From the NCBI GenBank assembly GCA_031264885.1, contig JAISDM010000048.1, forward strand, positions 1-6,603: a DNA stretch of 6,603 bases, written 5' to 3'. Below the pieces are notes generated by a model. It worked only from the letters and a program-made list of their open reading frames with translations. It made no database searches and had not been told where the DNA came from. The translations under genes and the position numbers were made by a program. Positions 5,411-6,603 of the stretch are shown in pieces; the first letter of the stretch is position 1; every line of letters begins with the position of its first letter. The DNA comes from Peptococcaceae bacterium. Its GTDB lineage: Bacteria; Bacillota; Peptococcia; DRI-13; UBA5745.

Positions 5411-5466
5411 TCCGGGCTTGTCCCGGAATCCAGGTCCCTTCTTTTAGATTCCGGGTCAAGCCCGGA
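5411..5466. repeat. Inverted repeat, CATTCCGG family (second near-full copy)
   Basis: Arms 5411-5430 and 5447-5466 are reverse complementary at 19 of 20 positions around a 16-base spacer. Each arm folds on itself, with stems TCCGGG/CCCGGA and ATTCCGGG/CCCGGAAT; the second stem extends to 5468. The left end lacks the usual CGTCAT, apparently replaced at the junction with the 36-base tandem, while the right end keeps GGAATGAT. Confidence 0.88.
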
Positions 5467-5528
5467 ATGATGGGACGAGTGCGTTCCCGCGTCCCTAATT
5501 GCACAGGTTGCGAAAAATCGGCAAACGA

Positions 5529-5556
5529 AAGAAGCCGGCCTGATGGCCGACTTCTT
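5529..5556 (-). terminator. Intrinsic terminator of the SLH gene, possibly bidirectional
   Basis: On the minus strand a 12-bp stem (AAGAAGTCGGCC / GGCCGGCTTCTT, with one U-G wobble) around loop ATCA is followed by TTTCGTTT. It lies 54 bases past the SLH gene stop. Read on the plus strand the same stem has a C-A mismatch and is followed by CCTTTTG, so it might also end argS transcription, but less well and 485 bases downstream. Confidence 0.85.
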
Positions 5557-5609
5557 CCTTTTGCGATTCCCGTGATTCTATTGTCCGTGCCGCGTTCCGC
5601 GGGCTTACC

Positions 5610-6602
5610 TTACCGCCCCGCTTCGATGAAGCGGCGCAGGACGGCCGCCACTTCGGCGCGGGTGACGCTGCCCGCCGGGTCGAACAGGTTGCCGGGCTTG
5701 CCGCCGATGATGCCGGCGCGGCAAAGGGCTTCCACAGAATCCCGGGCATAGGCGTCGATGGCGCCGTCGTCGGCGAAGCCGGTATATGCCTGCTTCACAG
5801 GCAATTGTTTCCCGGTGTGCCGCGCGTAGTTCATCAGCGCCACCGCCAGATCCTGCCGGGCGACGGGACCGCCGGGAACGAACGCGCCGCCGCCCGCGCC
5901 GGTCATAATGGCGTTGGCGTGCGCCCATTGCACATAGGGAGCGTAATACTGTCCCGCGGCAACGTCGCCGAAACTGAATGCCGCCGCGTAGACGCTGGCG
6001 TTGACCTTAGCCATACGGCCCAGCACCGTCGCCAGCATGGCGCGGTTCATGGGCAAGTTGGGGCTGAACGTAACGGCGCTTGTGCCGCCAAAGAGCCCGT
6101 TCCTGTGGGCGTAAGCCACATCCCCGTAGAACCAGTCGCCCGCGTGTACGTCGCCGAAGGGATTGGCCCAGGCCGCCGCCGCAGCTTCCGCCTCAGCCGC
6201 CGCATTCGGGTCGTAGGTCATGAAATACTTGGAGAAATGGTCGGTGGTAAAAATCACCGTCTGGGTTCGAACATCGTACATGCCGTTCATCCTCTGAATA
6301 TTGCCGGCCTCATCCAGGTACCAGACGACCACGCCGGCGGGGTTTTCGCCGGGCTTGAGGGTGTAGGGCAGAGCGACGGTGACAAGGCCGCCGTCAAAAG
6401 CGGTGATGTACTGGCTGCCGCTGGTCAGGTTGATGTCATAGACGGGGGCGCTCCCCACCGCCGCCTGCTGGCGGGTGTTCAGGGACGCCGTGGAGACCGT
6501 CTTCACCTCCAGCCTCAGCTGGCCGCTTGCCGCTTGAGCCGCCACAGACCGCGCGGCCTGCGGCGAGAGACTCACAGCGCCTTGAGGCAATTTGAGTTCC
6601 AG
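5610..6602 (-). CDS. S-layer homology (SLH) domain surface protein, C-terminal part
   Basis: The frame is open to the window edge, giving 330 visible residues; the start lies outside. The TTG at 6590 is in frame but has no ribosome site and reads as an internal leucine. Residues counted from that TTG: a beta-rich domain at about 30-127, containing PVYDINLTSG and WYLDEAGNIQRM and ending TTDHFSKYFMTY, a form that in my recollection precedes SLH domains in clostridial surface proteins; an Ala/Glu-rich linker (129-141); then three SLH domains at about 145-192, 207-255 and 271-322. SLH triplets bind pyruvylated secondary cell-wall polymer and hold the protein on the outer cell surface. The TRAE binding motif is intact only in the third repeat (VTRAEVAAVL); the first reads NRAM and the second ARQD, both keeping the arginine. 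The function of the missing N-terminal part is unknown. Confidence 0.95.
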   Translation of the reverse strand: MELKLPQGAVSLSPQAARSVAAQAASGQLRLEVKTVSTASLNTRQQAAVGSAPVYDINLTSGSQYITAFDGGLVTVALPYTLKPGENPAGVVVWYLDEAGNIQRMNGMYDVRTQTVIFTTDHFSKYFMTYDPNAAAEAEAAAAAWANPFGDVHAGDWFYGDVAYAHRNGLFGGTSAVTFSPNLPMNRAMLATVLGRMAKVNASVYAAAFSFGDVAAGQYYAPYVQWAHANAIMTGAGGGAFVPGGPVARQDLAVALMNYARHTGKQLPVKQAYTGFADDGAIDAYARDSVEALCRAGIIGGKPGNLFDPAGSVTRAEVAAVLRRFIEAGR

Positions 6603-6603
6603 C

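Larger units (their letters stand above)
5045..5609. other. Repeat-filled spacer between convergent argS and SLH gene
   Basis: This 565-base stretch has no credible gene. From left to right it holds a GTAGGGGCGG palindrome, three truncated CATTCCGG half copies, a 75-base tandem pair, a 36-base tandem pair, a near-full CATTCCGG inverted repeat and the terminator. An open frame crosses it on the plus strand (5052-5447), but its translation follows the repeats and resembles no protein. Confidence 0.8.

Noticed and set aside
5052..5447. 131-residue plus-strand frame after argS
   Set aside because: Its translation simply follows tandem and inverted repeats, it has no clear ribosome site, and it resembles no family.
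6588..6590. TTG start for the SLH protein
   Set aside because: It has no ribosome site, the frame stays open upstream to the window edge, and the first visible domain would be cut.

Overview
The window is bacterial chromosomal DNA of moderately high GC. It looks like a Clostridia- or Negativicutes-type Firmicute. Supporting this are an ftsE-ftsX operon followed directly by a secreted coiled-coil M23 peptidase, a surface protein ending in three SLH domains, GG-rich ribosome binding sites and a textbook sigma-A promoter. The genus cannot be fixed from the sequence alone.

Layout. Positions 1-181 are intergenic and carry palindromic repeats. Positions 182-2952 (minus strand) hold a compact three-gene operon read ftsE -> ftsX -> M23 peptidase: ftsE and ftsX overlap by 20 bases, and 19 bases separate ftsX from the peptidase gene. 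Positions 2953-3364 are a divergent spacer; its left two thirds are layered palindromes and its right end is the argS promoter. Positions 3365-5044 (plus strand) are a complete argS. Positions 5045-5609 are a 565-base spacer between convergent genes, filled with several repeat families and one intrinsic terminator. Positions 5610-6602 (minus strand) are the C-terminal part of an SLH-domain surface protein whose 5' end lies beyond the window.

How the genes work together. FtsE (ATPase) and FtsX (four-helix membrane subunit) form an ABC-type complex that, in other bacteria, passes ATP-driven conformational change through the membrane to a coiled-coil peptidoglycan hydrolase or hydrolase activator. 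The third gene encodes that kind of partner and keeps every M23 zinc and catalytic residue. The SLH protein also acts at the cell surface but is a separate transcription unit. ArgS is an unlinked housekeeping enzyme.

The least ordinary content is between genes. All three complete spacers carry short palindromes from at least two families, and the two longer spacers add tandem duplications. Copies differ mainly in loops or by paired, compensating changes in stems. I see no transposase, CRISPR array, RNA gene or defence system. No clear new protein system is present; the repeat islands are what most deserve follow-up.
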